Source: Parabacteroides sp. FAFU027 (GTDB taxonomy: Bacteria > Bacteroidota > Bacteroidia > Bacteroidales > UBA7332). Taken from it: a DNA stretch of 64,000 nucleotides. Under the pieces are notes generated by a model that was not told where the DNA came from, searched no databases, and was given only the letters and a program-made list of their open reading frames with translations. The stretch lies in NCBI RefSeq assembly GCF_022808675.1, contig NZ_JAKZKV010000003.1:248001-312000 (forward strand). Reading direction: 5' to 3'. Within the stretch, counting starts at the first letter, position 1, and every line of letters starts with the position of its first letter. Below are positions 45,525-54,583 of the stretch, piece after piece. A program made the translations under genes and the position numbers.

Positions 45525-45580
45525 CAAAGACGCTAAAGCGCAAAGGCTGGTAACGGTCTGCGAATTGGCGTCTTTGTTTT
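45525..45580 (+). terminator. Terminator of frr
   Basis: CAAAGACGC (45525-45533) pairs with GCGTCTTTG (45568-45576), followed by TTTT. The 34-nt loop is long. The left part (AAAGACGCTAAAGCGCAAAG) resembles a short interspersed repeat common in environmental genomes; a shorter relative (CTAAGACGCAAAG) lies near 49770. Confidence 0.6.
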
Positions 45581-45603
45581 ATCTACTTAATTGCACTCGA
45601 AGA

Positions 45604-46536
45604 ATGAAAGGACTCGTTATAAAAAACACCGGAAGCTGGTATCAGGTCAAGACCGATGACGGCCGTTTGGTCGATTGTAAAATCAAAGGCAATTTCCGTC
45701 TGAAAGGGATTCGCAGTACCAATCCCATCACGGTGGGCGACCGGGTAGGCATTATCATTAATAACGAGGGAACAGCCTTCATTCACGAAATAGAGGAACG
45801 GAAAAACTACATCATCCGCAAAGCCTCCAACCTCTCCAAACAGTCACACATCCTGGCCGCAAATCTGGATCAGGCATTCCTCATTGTCACGATCAACAAT
45901 CCGGTGACGACAACCGTATTTATCGACCGTTTCCTGGCATCGGCCGAGGCGTACCGCATCCCGGTGAAGCTGGTCTTCAACAAATTCGACTCATTAGATG
46001 AAGAAGACCGCGATTATGCTGAAGCATTGATTCACCTGTACGGGACAATCGGCTACCCTTCATTCCGCGTTTCGGCATTGACCGGTGAAGGCATTGACCT
46101 GCTGCAAGAGGACATCAACGGCAAAATCACTTTGCTATCCGGCCATTCCGGTGTTGGTAAATCGACATTAATCAATGCCCTAATCCCCGGCGTAAAAGCC
46201 CGGACCGGCGACATCTCTGGCTACCACCACAAAGGGATGCACACCACTACATTTTCCGAAATGTTTGAAGTGCCCACCGGAGGCTACATCATTGATACTC
46301 CGGGCATCAAGGGATTCGGCACCATCGACTTCAAACAGGAAGAGGTGGCTCACTATTTCCCCGAAATCTTCAAGGTATCGGACGGTTGCAAATTCAACAA
46401 CTGCACCCACCGTCACGAACCGGGCTGCGCTGTACTCGAAGCTGTGGAGAAACATTACATCAGTGAATCGCGCTACCAAAGCTACCTCAACATCCTTGAA
46501 GACGGTGAGGAGACCAAGTACCGCTCAAAACTCTAA
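45604..46536 (+). CDS. rsgA: Ribosome small-subunit-dependent GTPase RsgA
   Basis: 310-aa circularly permuted GTPase that matures the 30S subunit. An N-terminal OB fold (about 1-70) is followed by the permuted G motifs KLVFNKFDS (G4), [16 protein letters not shown] (G1) and [11 protein letters not shown] (G3). A zinc site, [16 protein letters not shown], completes the family signature. It starts at [10 protein letters not shown] (45604). queG follows after 3 nt. Confidence 0.95.
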   Translation: MKGLVIKNTGSWYQVKTDDGRLVDCKIKGNFRLKGIRSTNPITVGDRVGIIINNEGTAFIHEIEERKNYIIRKASNLSKQSHILAANLDQAFLIVTINNPVTTTVFIDRFLASAEAYRIPVKLVFNKFDSLDEEDRDYAEALIHLYGTIGYPSFRVSALTGEGIDLLQEDINGKITLLSGHSGVGKSTLINALIPGVKARTGDISGYHHKGMHTTTFSEMFEVPTGGYIIDTPGIKGFGTIDFKQEEVAHYFPEIFKVSDGCKFNNCTHRHEPGCAVLEAVEKHYISESRYQSYLNILEDGEETKYRSKL

Positions 46537-46539
46537 CGC

Positions 46540-47457
46540 GTGACTCTTTCCCCTTCCGAAAAATCGGCATTGATCAAGCAGGAGGCGCTGCGATTGGGCT
46601 TCGACTGCTGTGGAATTGCCCCCGCGGGCGATGTGGGAGAAGACCGCGAACGTGTCTCCCAATGGCTCGCTGAAGGAAATCACGGCGAAATGGGCTACAT
46701 GGCCAACCATTTCGAAAAACGCTGCGACCCGACGTTGCTTGTGGAAGGCGCAAAGTCGGTCATCATATTTGCCCACAATTATTTTCCACAAGAAGAACAG
46801 GCCCCTCACCTCCCTCAAATATCTTATTACGCCTATGGCAAGGACTACCATGAGGTGATCAAGCAAAAACTTTTTGCCCTGATGGAGTTTATCCACCGCG
46901 AAATAGAGCCGGTGGAAGGTCGTGCATTCGTGGATTCGGCTCCCGTGCTCGAACGTTACTGGGCCAAACGTGCCGGACTGGGTTGGATTGGTAAAAACAA
47001 CCTGCTGATTATCCCCGGCAAAGGGTCGTTCTTTTTTCTCTCCGAACTGATTCTCAACATCGACCTGGCTTACGACGAGCCTTATACCGAATCGCATTGC
47101 GGCCAATGCACCCGCTGTGCCAATGCCTGCCCCACCGGAGCATTGTCGAAGCACAAACTCGATGCCCGCAAATGCCTTTCCTACCTCACCATTGAGAAGA
47201 AAGGGGAGTTTTCACTCGAAATCGAAACGCTGCGCAACCGCTTGTATGGCTGCGACATTTGCCAGCAGGTCTGCCCGTGGAACCGTTTCGCGCAACCGCA
47301 TCTGACACCGGAGTTCCTCCCCTCCTCTGACTTTCTCCAATATGATTTGGCTAAATGGCAAAGCCTCACCGAAGAGGATTTCCGTCAACACTTCCGTCAT
47401 TCTCCCATTAAGCGGACGGGATTTGTTGGGATTCAGCGGAATGCGGGCAAGATCTAA
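46540..47457 (+). CDS. queG: Epoxyqueuosine reductase
   Basis: 305-aa cobalamin-dependent iron-sulfur enzyme that makes the final step to queuosine in tRNA. Two 4Fe-4S motifs are seen: CGQCTRCANACPTGAL and CDICQQVCPWNRFA. RYWAKRAGLGWIGKNNLLI is also conserved. The start is a GTG at 46540, 3 nt after the rsgA stop; no in-frame ATG gives a full-length N-terminus. It is followed by a long repeat-bearing gap. Confidence 0.95.
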   Translation: MTLSPSEKSALIKQEALRLGFDCCGIAPAGDVGEDRERVSQWLAEGNHGEMGYMANHFEKRCDPTLLVEGAKSVIIFAHNYFPQEEQAPHLPQISYYAYGKDYHEVIKQKLFALMEFIHREIEPVEGRAFVDSAPVLERYWAKRAGLGWIGKNNLLIIPGKGSFFFLSELILNIDLAYDEPYTESHCGQCTRCANACPTGALSKHKLDARKCLSYLTIEKKGEFSLEIETLRNRLYGCDICQQVCPWNRFAQPHLTPEFLPSSDFLQYDLAKWQSLTEEDFRQHFRHSPIKRTGFVGIQRNAGKI

Positions 47458-47665
47458 TCCTCTATTTTTCCATTCTGCTTTCTACAAAATGTAGATTTAT
47501 GGCACTATAACGTTTTGTGTGGGTAGTGTCTTTTAGGCTAAAATCGCCTAAATTGTTAGCCACGAATACACGAATAAGAAAGTAACTTTTCTTTTCCTGT
47601 TTTGGAAAAGCATTTGTGATATTGGACATGTATTTATTCAAGATTTCAAAGTCCCATTCAACATT

Positions 47666-48047
47666 CCACAAAATGGAGAACCTTCACTCAATACCCCGAC
47701 AAGCCTCTACTAAATGTAGATGGTAGAATCACCTCTCATTCTGCATTCTACAAAATGTAGAGCATTGACGAAGCACAAAACGAAACTTCTGCAATTTGCA
47801 GGAACTTCGCATACTATTGATTCAAGCCCGTGCAAAATGCAGGAACCAGAATAGCATCTCAACCAAGCTCCTGCATTTTGCACGAGGTTGAATCGGGTCT
47901 CATTCAAGTTGCTGCAAAATGCACTAAGGCAAATTGAATGTCATTCATCCTCCTGCAATTTGCACGAACAAGAATGGCATCTCAGGCAACCTCCTGCAAA
48001 ACGCAGCCGGTTGAATTTGACTCCAACCAACTTCCTGCAAAATGCAG
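47666..48047. repeat. Ten 13-bp palindromes at exact 41-bp spacing
   Basis: Units start at 47666, 47707, 47748, 47789, 47830, 47871, 47912, 47953, 47994 and 48035, always 41 bp apart. The core is CTGCAAAATGCAG or variants (CTACAAAATGTAG, CTGCAATTTGCAG, CTGCATTTTGCAC), each a full or near palindrome. The 28-bp spacers differ but the later ones share a loose gaggttgaat...ctcattcaa...ctc pattern. Changes in one arm are often matched in the other (TGC/GCA against TAC/GTA), which suggests selection on pairing or on a dimeric binding site. Confidence 0.9.
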
Positions 48048-48053
48048 CAGCAT

Positions 48054-48074
48054 AATCCGTGTCATCCGTGTACC
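48054..48074. repeat. Half copy of the CACGGAT-type repeat, copy F
   Basis: AATCCGTGTCATCCGTGTACC matches the right arm of copies C-E. No left arm is present. It directly follows the palindrome array and precedes the promoter box of the pseudouridine synthase gene. Confidence 0.7.
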
Positions 48075-48083
48075 AATAATTCG

Positions 48084-48091
48084 TATTTTTG
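48084..48091 (+). promoter_or_regulatory. -7 box upstream of the pseudouridine synthase gene
   Basis: TATTTTTG, an exact TAnnTTTG, 19 nt before the ATG at 48111. Confidence 0.45.
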
Positions 48092-48110
48092 AGGCAGAAA
48101 TCAATAAACA

Positions 48111-49748
48111 ATGACCCCACATCCCCTGCATTTTTTCAAACATCCGATTGACTCCCTTGCATTGCCGGAGAAGTTTACCTATCCGTTCAATTACACGCCA
48201 CATCCCCTGTGCGTGGTGGCCAGCGGGGAGGTGCAGGATTACTTGCGCACCCGAACCGATTGGGCAGAAGAGTTGAGCGAGGGAAAAATGTTTGGGGTGC
48301 TTGTCGTGCAAACCGACTCGGGAGAATTGGGCTATCTGGCAGCATTCTCCGGCAATCTGGCCGGGCGGAATGACCATGAATATTTTGTACCGCCGGTGTT
48401 TGATTTGTTGCATAAGGATGGCTTCTTCAAGATGGAAGAGCGCGAGATTACGGCTATTAATCACCGCATTCGTCAGTTGTCACATGCACCGGAATGCATC
48501 GCTTGCCATGCTTTGTTGAAACAAGAAACTCATCAGGCGCAACAAGAACTGGCTTCGCAAAAAGCCCTGCTCAAAGCCAACAAAGCAACACGTGACGAGC
48601 GTCGCAATAGCAATCCTTCATTAAGTGAAAATGAGTTGGCGGAAATGGTGAGGGTGAGCCAGTTTGAGAAGGCGGAATATAAGCGACTGGAAAAACGGTG
48701 GCAGACCCGATTGGCGGAATTTCAGCAAGAGGCAGCTGTTTTCCATACTGAAATCGAGCAACTCAAAGCCGAACGCAAAACCAAATCAGCTGCCCTGCAA
48801 CAGAAACTATTCGACTGCTTCCAGATGCTTAACAGCAAGGGGGAAGCCAAAGGACTTTGCGATATCTTTGCCCAAACGGCACAGAAGATTCCTCCCGCCG
48901 GTGCGGGTGAATGTGCCGCGCCCAAGCTACTGCAATACGCCTTTCGGCACGGACTGAAACCCATCGCTATGGCAGAATTCTGGTGTGGAGCATCGCCCAA
49001 AACGGAGATTCGCCACCACGGGCACTTTTATCCCGCCTGTAAGGGAAAATGCGAACCGATACTCGGGCACATGTTGCAGGGGATGGAGTTGGATACCGAC
49101 CCTCAACGACAAGCTACTGCCCCAAATATCAAGATTGAAATTCTTTACGAAGACGACTACCTGCTCATCATCCATAAACCATCCGGATTGCTCTCCGTGC
49201 CGGGCAAATCATCCCACGATTCCGCCTATCAACGCATCCGCGAACGTTATCCCGAAGCGACCGGGCCGTTGGTCGTTCACCGGCTGGACATGTCCACTTC
49301 CGGATTGCTGCTGATTGCCAAAACGAAGGAGGTGCACAAATCCCTGCAAGCACAGTTCAAAGGGCGCAGCATCAAAAAGCGTTATATCACTCTGCTCGAC
49401 GGTCTCATTGCGGAAGATTCAGGAAGCATCGACCTGCCGCTGACATCCGATTACAATCACCGTCCCCGTCAAATGGTGGATATGGAAGGTGGCAAACCGG
49501 CTCTCACCCTTTGGCGTGTACTCGAACGAACCGCGCAACATACCCGCATCGAATTCACCCCCGTCACAGGACGCACGCATCAACTGCGCGTTCATGCCGC
49601 CCATCCGCTGGGCCTCAACACTCCCATTGTCGGCGATGAGCTCTACGGACGGAAGGCCGAACGACTCTATTTGCATGCGGAATATCTGGAGTTTGTGCAT
49701 CCGGTTACAGGAGTGGTGGTGACGGTGGAGAAGATGGCGGAGTTTTGA
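48111..49748 (+). CDS. RluA-family pseudouridine synthase with long N-terminal extension
   Basis: 545-aa RNA-modifying enzyme. The C-terminal 220 residues are the RluA catalytic domain with the Asp nucleophile D393 in HRLDMSTSGLLLIAKT and the later VTGRTHQLRVHAAHPLG. Residues about 155-235 form a charged coiled coil (ELASQKALLKANKATRDERR in part). Around 275-325 lie several Cys/His residues (FWCGASPK, HHGHFYPACKGKC) that may bind zinc or RNA. Proteins of this build are known in Bacteroidetes and gammaproteobacteria. The RNA target (23S or tRNA) cannot be told from sequence. Confidence 0.88.
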   Translation: MTPHPLHFFKHPIDSLALPEKFTYPFNYTPHPLCVVASGEVQDYLRTRTDWAEELSEGKMFGVLVVQTDSGELGYLAAFSGNLAGRNDHEYFVPPVFDLLHKDGFFKMEEREITAINHRIRQLSHAPECIACHALLKQETHQAQQELASQKALLKANKATRDERRNSNPSLSENELAEMVRVSQFEKAEYKRLEKRWQTRLAEFQQEAAVFHTEIEQLKAERKTKSAALQQKLFDCFQMLNSKGEAKGLCDIFAQTAQKIPPAGAGECAAPKLLQYAFRHGLKPIAMAEFWCGASPKTEIRHHGHFYPACKGKCEPILGHMLQGMELDTDPQRQATAPNIKIEILYEDDYLLIIHKPSGLLSVPGKSSHDSAYQRIRERYPEATGPLVVHRLDMSTSGLLLIAKTKEVHKSLQAQFKGRSIKKRYITLLDGLIAEDSGSIDLPLTSDYNHRPRQMVDMEGGKPALTLWRVLERTAQHTRIEFTPVTGRTHQLRVHAAHPLGLNTPIVGDELYGRKAERLYLHAEYLEFVHPVTGVVVTVEKMAEF

Positions 49749-49800
49749 ATGGATTGAACGCGATAGGGCTAAGACGCAAAGAATTAAACAATACTATACA

Positions 49801-50085
49801 ATGGAACAAAAGTTAGAATACATAAATCAAGGACGCGGAGGATATGTAATTTATAAAGACTCTGTATCTGAAATCAAACTATTTTTTGAATTTGGAGGAG
49901 GAGAATGTATCGCTATAATTCATATTCCATTAGCTAATGAATGGACAGCCAAAACTCAAAGAGCATTATCAGAGAGATTATCAATTTTGGAGTTTATTGC
50001 AGAGCAATGTATAAAAGACCAAGCTCCTAATTGTATTTATAAGCTTTACGACGATTGTATTGAAATAATTTCAAATCAAAAATGA
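49801..50085 (+). CDS. Small hypothetical protein
   Basis: 94-aa protein, not recognised. It starts MEQKLEYINQGRGGYVIYKD and shows an alternating beta pattern (EIKLFFEFGGGECIAIIHI) followed by a helix (TQRALSERLSILEFIAEQCI). No signal peptide or membrane segment is seen. It stands 52 nt after the pseudouridine synthase gene. The base composition is more AT-rich than the upstream gene, so it may be a recent acquisition. Coding status is likely from length and amino-acid balance but not proven. Confidence 0.5.
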   Translation: MEQKLEYINQGRGGYVIYKDSVSEIKLFFEFGGGECIAIIHIPLANEWTAKTQRALSERLSILEFIAEQCIKDQAPNCIYKLYDDCIEIISNQK

Positions 50086-50165
50086 AACGACATGCTTCCC
50101 TAATTTATTATATTTCTCCTTATCTATCGAAATTCGATATTTAAATATCTCTATAATTTGATCTT

Positions 50166-50480
50166 ATGCACCGCCACTACTGGACAGGCATCAGCCACGA
50201 AGAACGCATTCAAGCCATCAGCGATATCACTCGGATAGTCGATCGGTACGCTATTGTACTGAACTTTCAGCGCTTCTCTGATATTGCAATGAGTTTTTTG
50301 CTTGAAGTGGAAGAGTGGAGGTTAAAAGAAATGCGTAATGATTTGAAGGCCATCCTGACATTAGACACCGGAGAGACACAATTCACAGAATCAAAAGCAG
50401 ATTGCATCGTTTTCCTGAATATTGCTTTTGCAAAAGGGACGGGCGACTTACAAATCGAGAACCCCAATATCCCGGAATAG
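50166..50480 (+). CDS. Small hypothetical protein
   Basis: 104-aa cytosolic protein, not recognised. It begins MHRHYWTGISHEERIQAISD and is mainly helical to residue 65 (FSDIAMSFLLEVEEWRLKEM), then has beta-like stretches (DCIVFLNIAFAKGTGDLQI). It converges with the gene at 50527-51282, and both share the terminator at 50483-50520, which supports it as a real transcription unit. Confidence 0.5.
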   Translation: MHRHYWTGISHEERIQAISDITRIVDRYAIVLNFQRFSDIAMSFLLEVEEWRLKEMRNDLKAILTLDTGETQFTESKADCIVFLNIAFAKGTGDLQIENPNIPE

Positions 50481-50482
50481 CG

Positions 50483-50520
50483 AAAACGCCCGGCAGATTC
50501 AATCATCTGTCGGGCGTTTT
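50483..50520. terminator. Bidirectional terminator between converging genes
   Basis: A 16-bp stem with one G-U pair (50483-50498 with 50505-50520), loop TCAATC. AAAACGCCCG/CGGGCGTTTT ends give U-runs on both strands. Confidence 0.88.
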
Positions 50521-50526
50521 GTATGA

Positions 50527-51282
50527 TTATTTTACAAGATTGAGTATCTCATCGAGGTAAGCAGTCCGGTCTTTTTCCGATTGCAGCTTAATGCTGAAGT
50601 AACCCTCTTTACCACCACCGTAATAGGCATTGCCCGTCATCACCTGAGAGGTAAAATTGTTGGCCACGTTCATCATCTCCTCCCCGTAATAGACCAATTC
50701 GTCTTCGCAATAGACAATCAGTCGGTTGTACGGGAACATGCGGTCACAAATAGAAGTAAAACGTTTCGTCAGTGACTTCACAATGGTAACGCCACCGTCC
50801 ACCACCTTCTCCAGAATCGCCTGCTCGGCCATGTCGATGTCTATTTGGGTAATCCCCTGCTCCATTTGGTCGAGGCGGCGAATCTCGGCAATCTCTTCCG
50901 GTGAAGCGCCGGCAGCCTGCATGGCAGGTATGTACCCCCGATCGTTGGCTGCTATGTATTTTTGACGATCTGTCAACGGATAATCAAGCAACAAAGCCAC
51001 TTGTTCGAGCGATGTGGGCATATTAATGCACTCGTTGTGATGGCGCACGCGGTAGTAATTGAGCGGAATCATCACCGGTCTCTCTTCACGAAGCTCCACA
51101 CCGTAGATCACATACATAGGATCATCAGCATACTCTTCGAGTTCGTCCCGGTAGTTTGCCAGCTGAGCGTTTTCCCAAGATAACCCGGCATCAAAATATT
51201 TGATTTTGCGTTCGTCAAGGATATGTTTTATCTCGGCCATCTCCAAATCGTGTCCGCCGAGGAGGAATATCTTTTTTACCAT
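50527..51282 (-). CDS. Conserved-looking hypothetical protein
   Basis: 251-aa soluble protein from MVKKIFLLGGHDLEMAEIKH (51282; the open frame to 51315 is rejected). The N-terminal half has a Rossmann-like start and the phrase ERKIKYFDAGLSWENAQLAN. The middle contains DRQKYIAANDRGYIPAMQAA. The C-terminal part (IVYCEDELVYYGEEM, YYGGGKEGYFSIKL) resembles a ligand-binding fold with a Gly-rich loop. I do not recognise the family. It is unlinked to its neighbours except for the shared terminator. Confidence 0.6.
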   Translation of the reverse strand: MVKKIFLLGGHDLEMAEIKHILDERKIKYFDAGLSWENAQLANYRDELEEYADDPMYVIYGVELREERPVMIPLNYYRVRHHNECINMPTSLEQVALLLDYPLTDRQKYIAANDRGYIPAMQAAGASPEEIAEIRRLDQMEQGITQIDIDMAEQAILEKVVDGGVTIVKSLTKRFTSICDRMFPYNRLIVYCEDELVYYGEEMMNVANNFTSQVMTGNAYYGGGKEGYFSIKLQSEKDRTAYLDEILNLVK

Positions 51283-51441
51283 AATAACTGCATTTTTAGA
51301 ACTATTGGTCAGCAAATAATGCGATACGAATCCCTATTGTGTATCTTAATGTCTTATTCGCAAAACTAAAGAAATAGTTCATGCTATGCAGCGCCAGAAT
51401 ATATATTCTACAACATAAATCAGTTGAAATGCAGCCTTATA

Positions 51442-51966
51442 TTACAATCCGGGCTTATTTTCATTCACAGAATTCACATCCAATGGGGTTTCAAATAAAA
51501 CGAGCTCCCCTTTTGAACGCATAATCTGGGTCCATCGTTCCACCTCAAAATCCATCACAGCCACACCAGAGGTGCAAAGGTGCCCGTGAAAATCGCTCGT
51601 CAGTTCGTATATCATGCGTTGAAGCACCGGATTATGCCCCACCAGAAAGACGGTGTCGGCATGCTTTGCCTCCTCCTTAAGCAACGCAATAACTTTCTTC
51701 GTTTCAATATCATCATAAAGCAGAATTTTGCGCACAATCTGCTTTTTGTCTATCCCGAAAACATCTCCGAGTATTTTTGCCGTCTGATAAGCGCGGGACG
51801 ATGGGCTGGAGATAATTAATTCCGGTAACACATTTTCCGACTGTAACCTTGAAGCTACCTGCCGCGCATCAATCTTTCCCTGGTTTGTCAATTCCCTGTC
51901 GAAGTCCGTCTGCCCAAATTGTGTCTTTTCGGCTTTAGCGTGGCGAACTACTACTAATCTTTTCAT
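51442..51966 (-). CDS. Histidine phosphatase (SixA-like)
   Basis: 174-aa histidine-phosphatase-superfamily protein. The catalytic RHA motif is LVVVRHAKAEKT (H9), with SSPSSRAYQTAKILGD and the second His in FLVGHNPVLQRMIYEL. The length and these motifs fit SixA, which dephosphorylates phosphohistidine in phosphorelay or PTS proteins. Substrate assignment by sequence is tentative. It is a single gene on the minus strand, divergent from the PHP gene. Confidence 0.85.
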   Translation of the reverse strand: MKRLVVVRHAKAEKTQFGQTDFDRELTNQGKIDARQVASRLQSENVLPELIISSPSSRAYQTAKILGDVFGIDKKQIVRKILLYDDIETKKVIALLKEEAKHADTVFLVGHNPVLQRMIYELTSDFHGHLCTSGVAVMDFEVERWTQIMRSKGELVLFETPLDVNSVNENKPGL

Positions 51967-52205
51967 TTTATTTATTTGTTTATTCGATAAGGGACACTAA
52001 AGTCAAGAAAAATCCCTTTTCAACATCCTGTAATTCATCAATTTTGCCTCAAAGTTCTATTATCCGCATATCAATATCATGACATTATTGCTACAAATCC
52101 ATGAATCAGACAACTACCAATCCGATTCTAAATCAGACACTTGTTTTTAATACTATTTTTTCGTTATTGAAATAGTGTAGAAACGAAATCTTAACATCAC
52201 CCAGA

Positions 52206-52213
52206 TACTTTTG
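52206..52213 (+). promoter_or_regulatory. -7 box upstream of the PHP-domain gene
   Basis: TACTTTTG, an exact TAnnTTTG, 39 nt before the ATG at 52253. No clear -33 TTTG. The gap 51967-52252 contains nothing else obvious. Confidence 0.45.
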
Positions 52214-52252
52214 TCGAAGATATTTATCACACAATTTTAAGGTAAAAACAAA

Positions 52253-54085
52253 ATGAAACAAAAAGTACAACAATTTGCAGCTGCTATTCTTATCACAGGA
52301 GCAGTTTGTATGGGGGAGCCTGCTCAGGCTCAGGGTGGATATCTTGCAGGTGATTTCCACCAGCATACCACATATACCGATGGTAGTTATTCAATCGGTA
52401 AAATGATGGAAATGGATAATAAGTTTGGGCTCGACTGGTGGGCAAACAGCGAACATGGTGGCGCATTTACAACCTGGGGATTGGCAACAGGCACCGACTT
52501 AGGCACATCTGTTCTATGGGCCAATACTGGCATCTCGTTGCTGGGCAAAGCAAATAGCAACAAAATGTGGCGATGGCAAAGCATTCGCGACTGGTCATTT
52601 CGTGATGTACAACTGTGGAGAAGGGTGTTTCCGGGCAAAGTTATCATCCAGGGATATGAAATGAATGTCCCCGGCCACGAACATGCCTCTACTGCTATCA
52701 TCGCCAACCAGTTTGATGCAAATAATCCGAATGTCAATCCGATTGCACAATTCGAATACATGTTTGATAATAATGATACAGATGATACATCTCCGAGCGG
52801 ATGGGTAAAGAGTACCAAAACCGGACATGAAAAGGCTATTGAAGCGATGGCTTGGTTGCAAGCCAACTATCCAACCCAAAGCTGGGTAATCCCTGCTCAC
52901 CCGGAACGCTATATATATAATGGCTCAACCGGATGGAATATTAACCACTTCCGCGACCTCAACAATGCTGCTCCGGATGTATTTTTCGGATTTGAAAGCG
53001 TACCCGGACACCAAATGTCAGCCAAACGGGGTGAATACGGTTCAAACCGCCCTTCATACGGAACTGACACATATGGCGGAGCTGGAAAAATGTCTGCTCA
53101 AGTGGGTGGTTTATGGGATGCTTTGCTGAGTGAAGATCGTCATTTTTGGTTATTTGCCAACTCGGATTGTCATGATAACAGTTCTAATGACTTCTTCCCC
53201 GGCGAATATCAAAAGAACTATACCTATGTAACCCGCAAAAACGACCCACAGGCAATTGTTGACGGGATGCGTTCCGGTAATACCTATGTAGTCATGGGAG
53301 ACCTGATTGATTCTCTTAATTTCAAAATCGGTGATGCCAGCATGGGGGGAACATATCAGGCGATTAACGGGCAAATCACCATAAGCATTCGCCTCCGCGA
53401 CCCACAGGGCAACAATAACAACCATTACAGCGATTATACTAACCCTGAACTTGATCACGTTGATATTATTGCCGGAGAGGTTGGAGACAAAATTGCTCCG
53501 GAAGATGCAACCGGGTATAGTAAAGATTATGTAACTACAACCCATGTAATTGCACGTTTCGGTAAAACAGCCGGATATACCGATGCATCAGGAATCATTA
53601 CGCAAGTCTGGACAGAAAAGGAAGACGGATGGAAAGAATTGACTTATACTTATACTGTACCGGTAGGTAAAAAAATGTATTTCAGACTCAGGGGTACCAA
53701 CCAGGCTGTGAACACACCCAATGAAACAGATGAAAATGGTAATCCACTTATCGATGAAGAAGGTTCAAATAATGCCACCAAAGCCTTTGCCGACCTCTGG
53801 TTTTATAGTAATCCGGTATATGCTGTCAACCAACTCCCGCTTTTTGCCAAATCGGCCACTCAATCAACATTCAATATATATCCTAATCCGGCAACAGATG
53901 TTCTGAATATATCTTTTGCTAAACCTCAGAGCGGAGATATTAACATATATGACATCACAGGTAAATTGATAACACAGGCTACTGTCAATAATGAAACATT
54001 AAAGAGCATCTCAATGAATGGACTTAGCAAGGGTATCTACACTGTAAACGTATTGGGTACTTCTCAAAAAATAGCAGTAGAGTAA
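52253..54085 (+). CDS. Secreted PHP-domain metallophosphoesterase with type IX sorting domain
   Basis: 610-aa protein. Signal peptide about 1-27 (ending PAQAQ). The PHP metal site appears as GDFHQHTTYTDGSYS, WANSEHGG, VIPAHPERY and FANSDCHDNS. The last about 75 residues are a type IX secretion C-terminal domain (FNIYPNPATDVLNISF, INIYDITGKLI, GLSKGIYTVNV), so the protein should be exported by the system that includes PorU and PorV encoded at 32668-37276. PHP proteins hydrolyse phosphodiesters or phosphomonoesters; an extracellular phosphate-scavenging role is possible. A terminator follows. Confidence 0.88.
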   Translation: MKQKVQQFAAAILITGAVCMGEPAQAQGGYLAGDFHQHTTYTDGSYSIGKMMEMDNKFGLDWWANSEHGGAFTTWGLATGTDLGTSVLWANTGISLLGKANSNKMWRWQSIRDWSFRDVQLWRRVFPGKVIIQGYEMNVPGHEHASTAIIANQFDANNPNVNPIAQFEYMFDNNDTDDTSPSGWVKSTKTGHEKAIEAMAWLQANYPTQSWVIPAHPERYIYNGSTGWNINHFRDLNNAAPDVFFGFESVPGHQMSAKRGEYGSNRPSYGTDTYGGAGKMSAQVGGLWDALLSEDRHFWLFANSDCHDNSSNDFFPGEYQKNYTYVTRKNDPQAIVDGMRSGNTYVVMGDLIDSLNFKIGDASMGGTYQAINGQITISIRLRDPQGNNNNHYSDYTNPELDHVDIIAGEVGDKIAPEDATGYSKDYVTTTHVIARFGKTAGYTDASGIITQVWTEKEDGWKELTYTYTVPVGKKMYFRLRGTNQAVNTPNETDENGNPLIDEEGSNNATKAFADLWFYSNPVYAVNQLPLFAKSATQSTFNIYPNPATDVLNISFAKPQSGDINIYDITGKLITQATVNNETLKSISMNGLSKGIYTVNVLGTSQKIAVE

Positions 54086-54122
54086 TAGTTTAGCAACTGG
54101 ATATCTTAATTTCTGCATTGGG

Positions 54123-54153
54123 AAGGACGAATCGTGAGATTCGTCCTTTTTTA
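54123..54153 (+). terminator. Terminator of the PHP-domain gene
   Basis: An 11-bp stem AAGGACGAATC/GATTCGTCCTT (54123-54133 with 54138-54148), tetraloop GTGA, followed by TTTTATT. Confidence 0.9.
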
Positions 54154-54583
54154 TTCCATTTAGAACAATTATTCCAGAAAATAATTTTTCATCCCTGCAT
54201 AATATTTTCGATTACACCTCTTGCACAATTACATTTATTTGTTTTAATTTGCAATGAAAGGCAATCACACATTAAGCAAAGCCATAAAATCATTGGCCTT
54301 TCATTATTTTTCTTTTCAATACGATACCTCATATAGGTATATGGCTATTTAACCCTTTAACTATTTTATTGCTGATCAGGAGTGGTATGTCCATTCCGTT
54401 CGGACGGGCTATCACGATTTTATACTAACCGGCCTTCCCGAACGAAAAAGGACTTATCCTCCATAAATGCATCTTGGCAGAGGTTATGTTTATCTCTAAT
54501 GGGATAGAAGTAGCTTAAAAGCTCTCAGCTTTGAGATTCTTTCGTCCCCTATGAGGTTCATCATTCCTCAACAATGGACCTCC

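Larger units (their letters stand above)
47458..48110. other. Gene-free region with a phased palindrome array
   Basis: 653 nt with no credible gene. It contains an isolated palindrome TCTACAAAATGTAGA (47481-47495), a short CACGAATACACGAATAAG segment near 47560, the ten-unit array 47666-48047, a half copy of the CACGGAT repeat (48054-48074) and a -7 box (48084-48091). Confidence 0.8.

Noticed and set aside
45525-45545. AAAGACGCTAAAGCGCAAAG as a separate mobile repeat family
   Set aside because: Only this copy and a short partial match near 49770 are in the window, and the first is explained as the left arm of the frr terminator.
47666-48047. Calling the 41-bp array a CRISPR
   Set aside because: The repeated unit is only about 13 bp and varies, the spacers share loose similarity, and no cas genes lie nearby.
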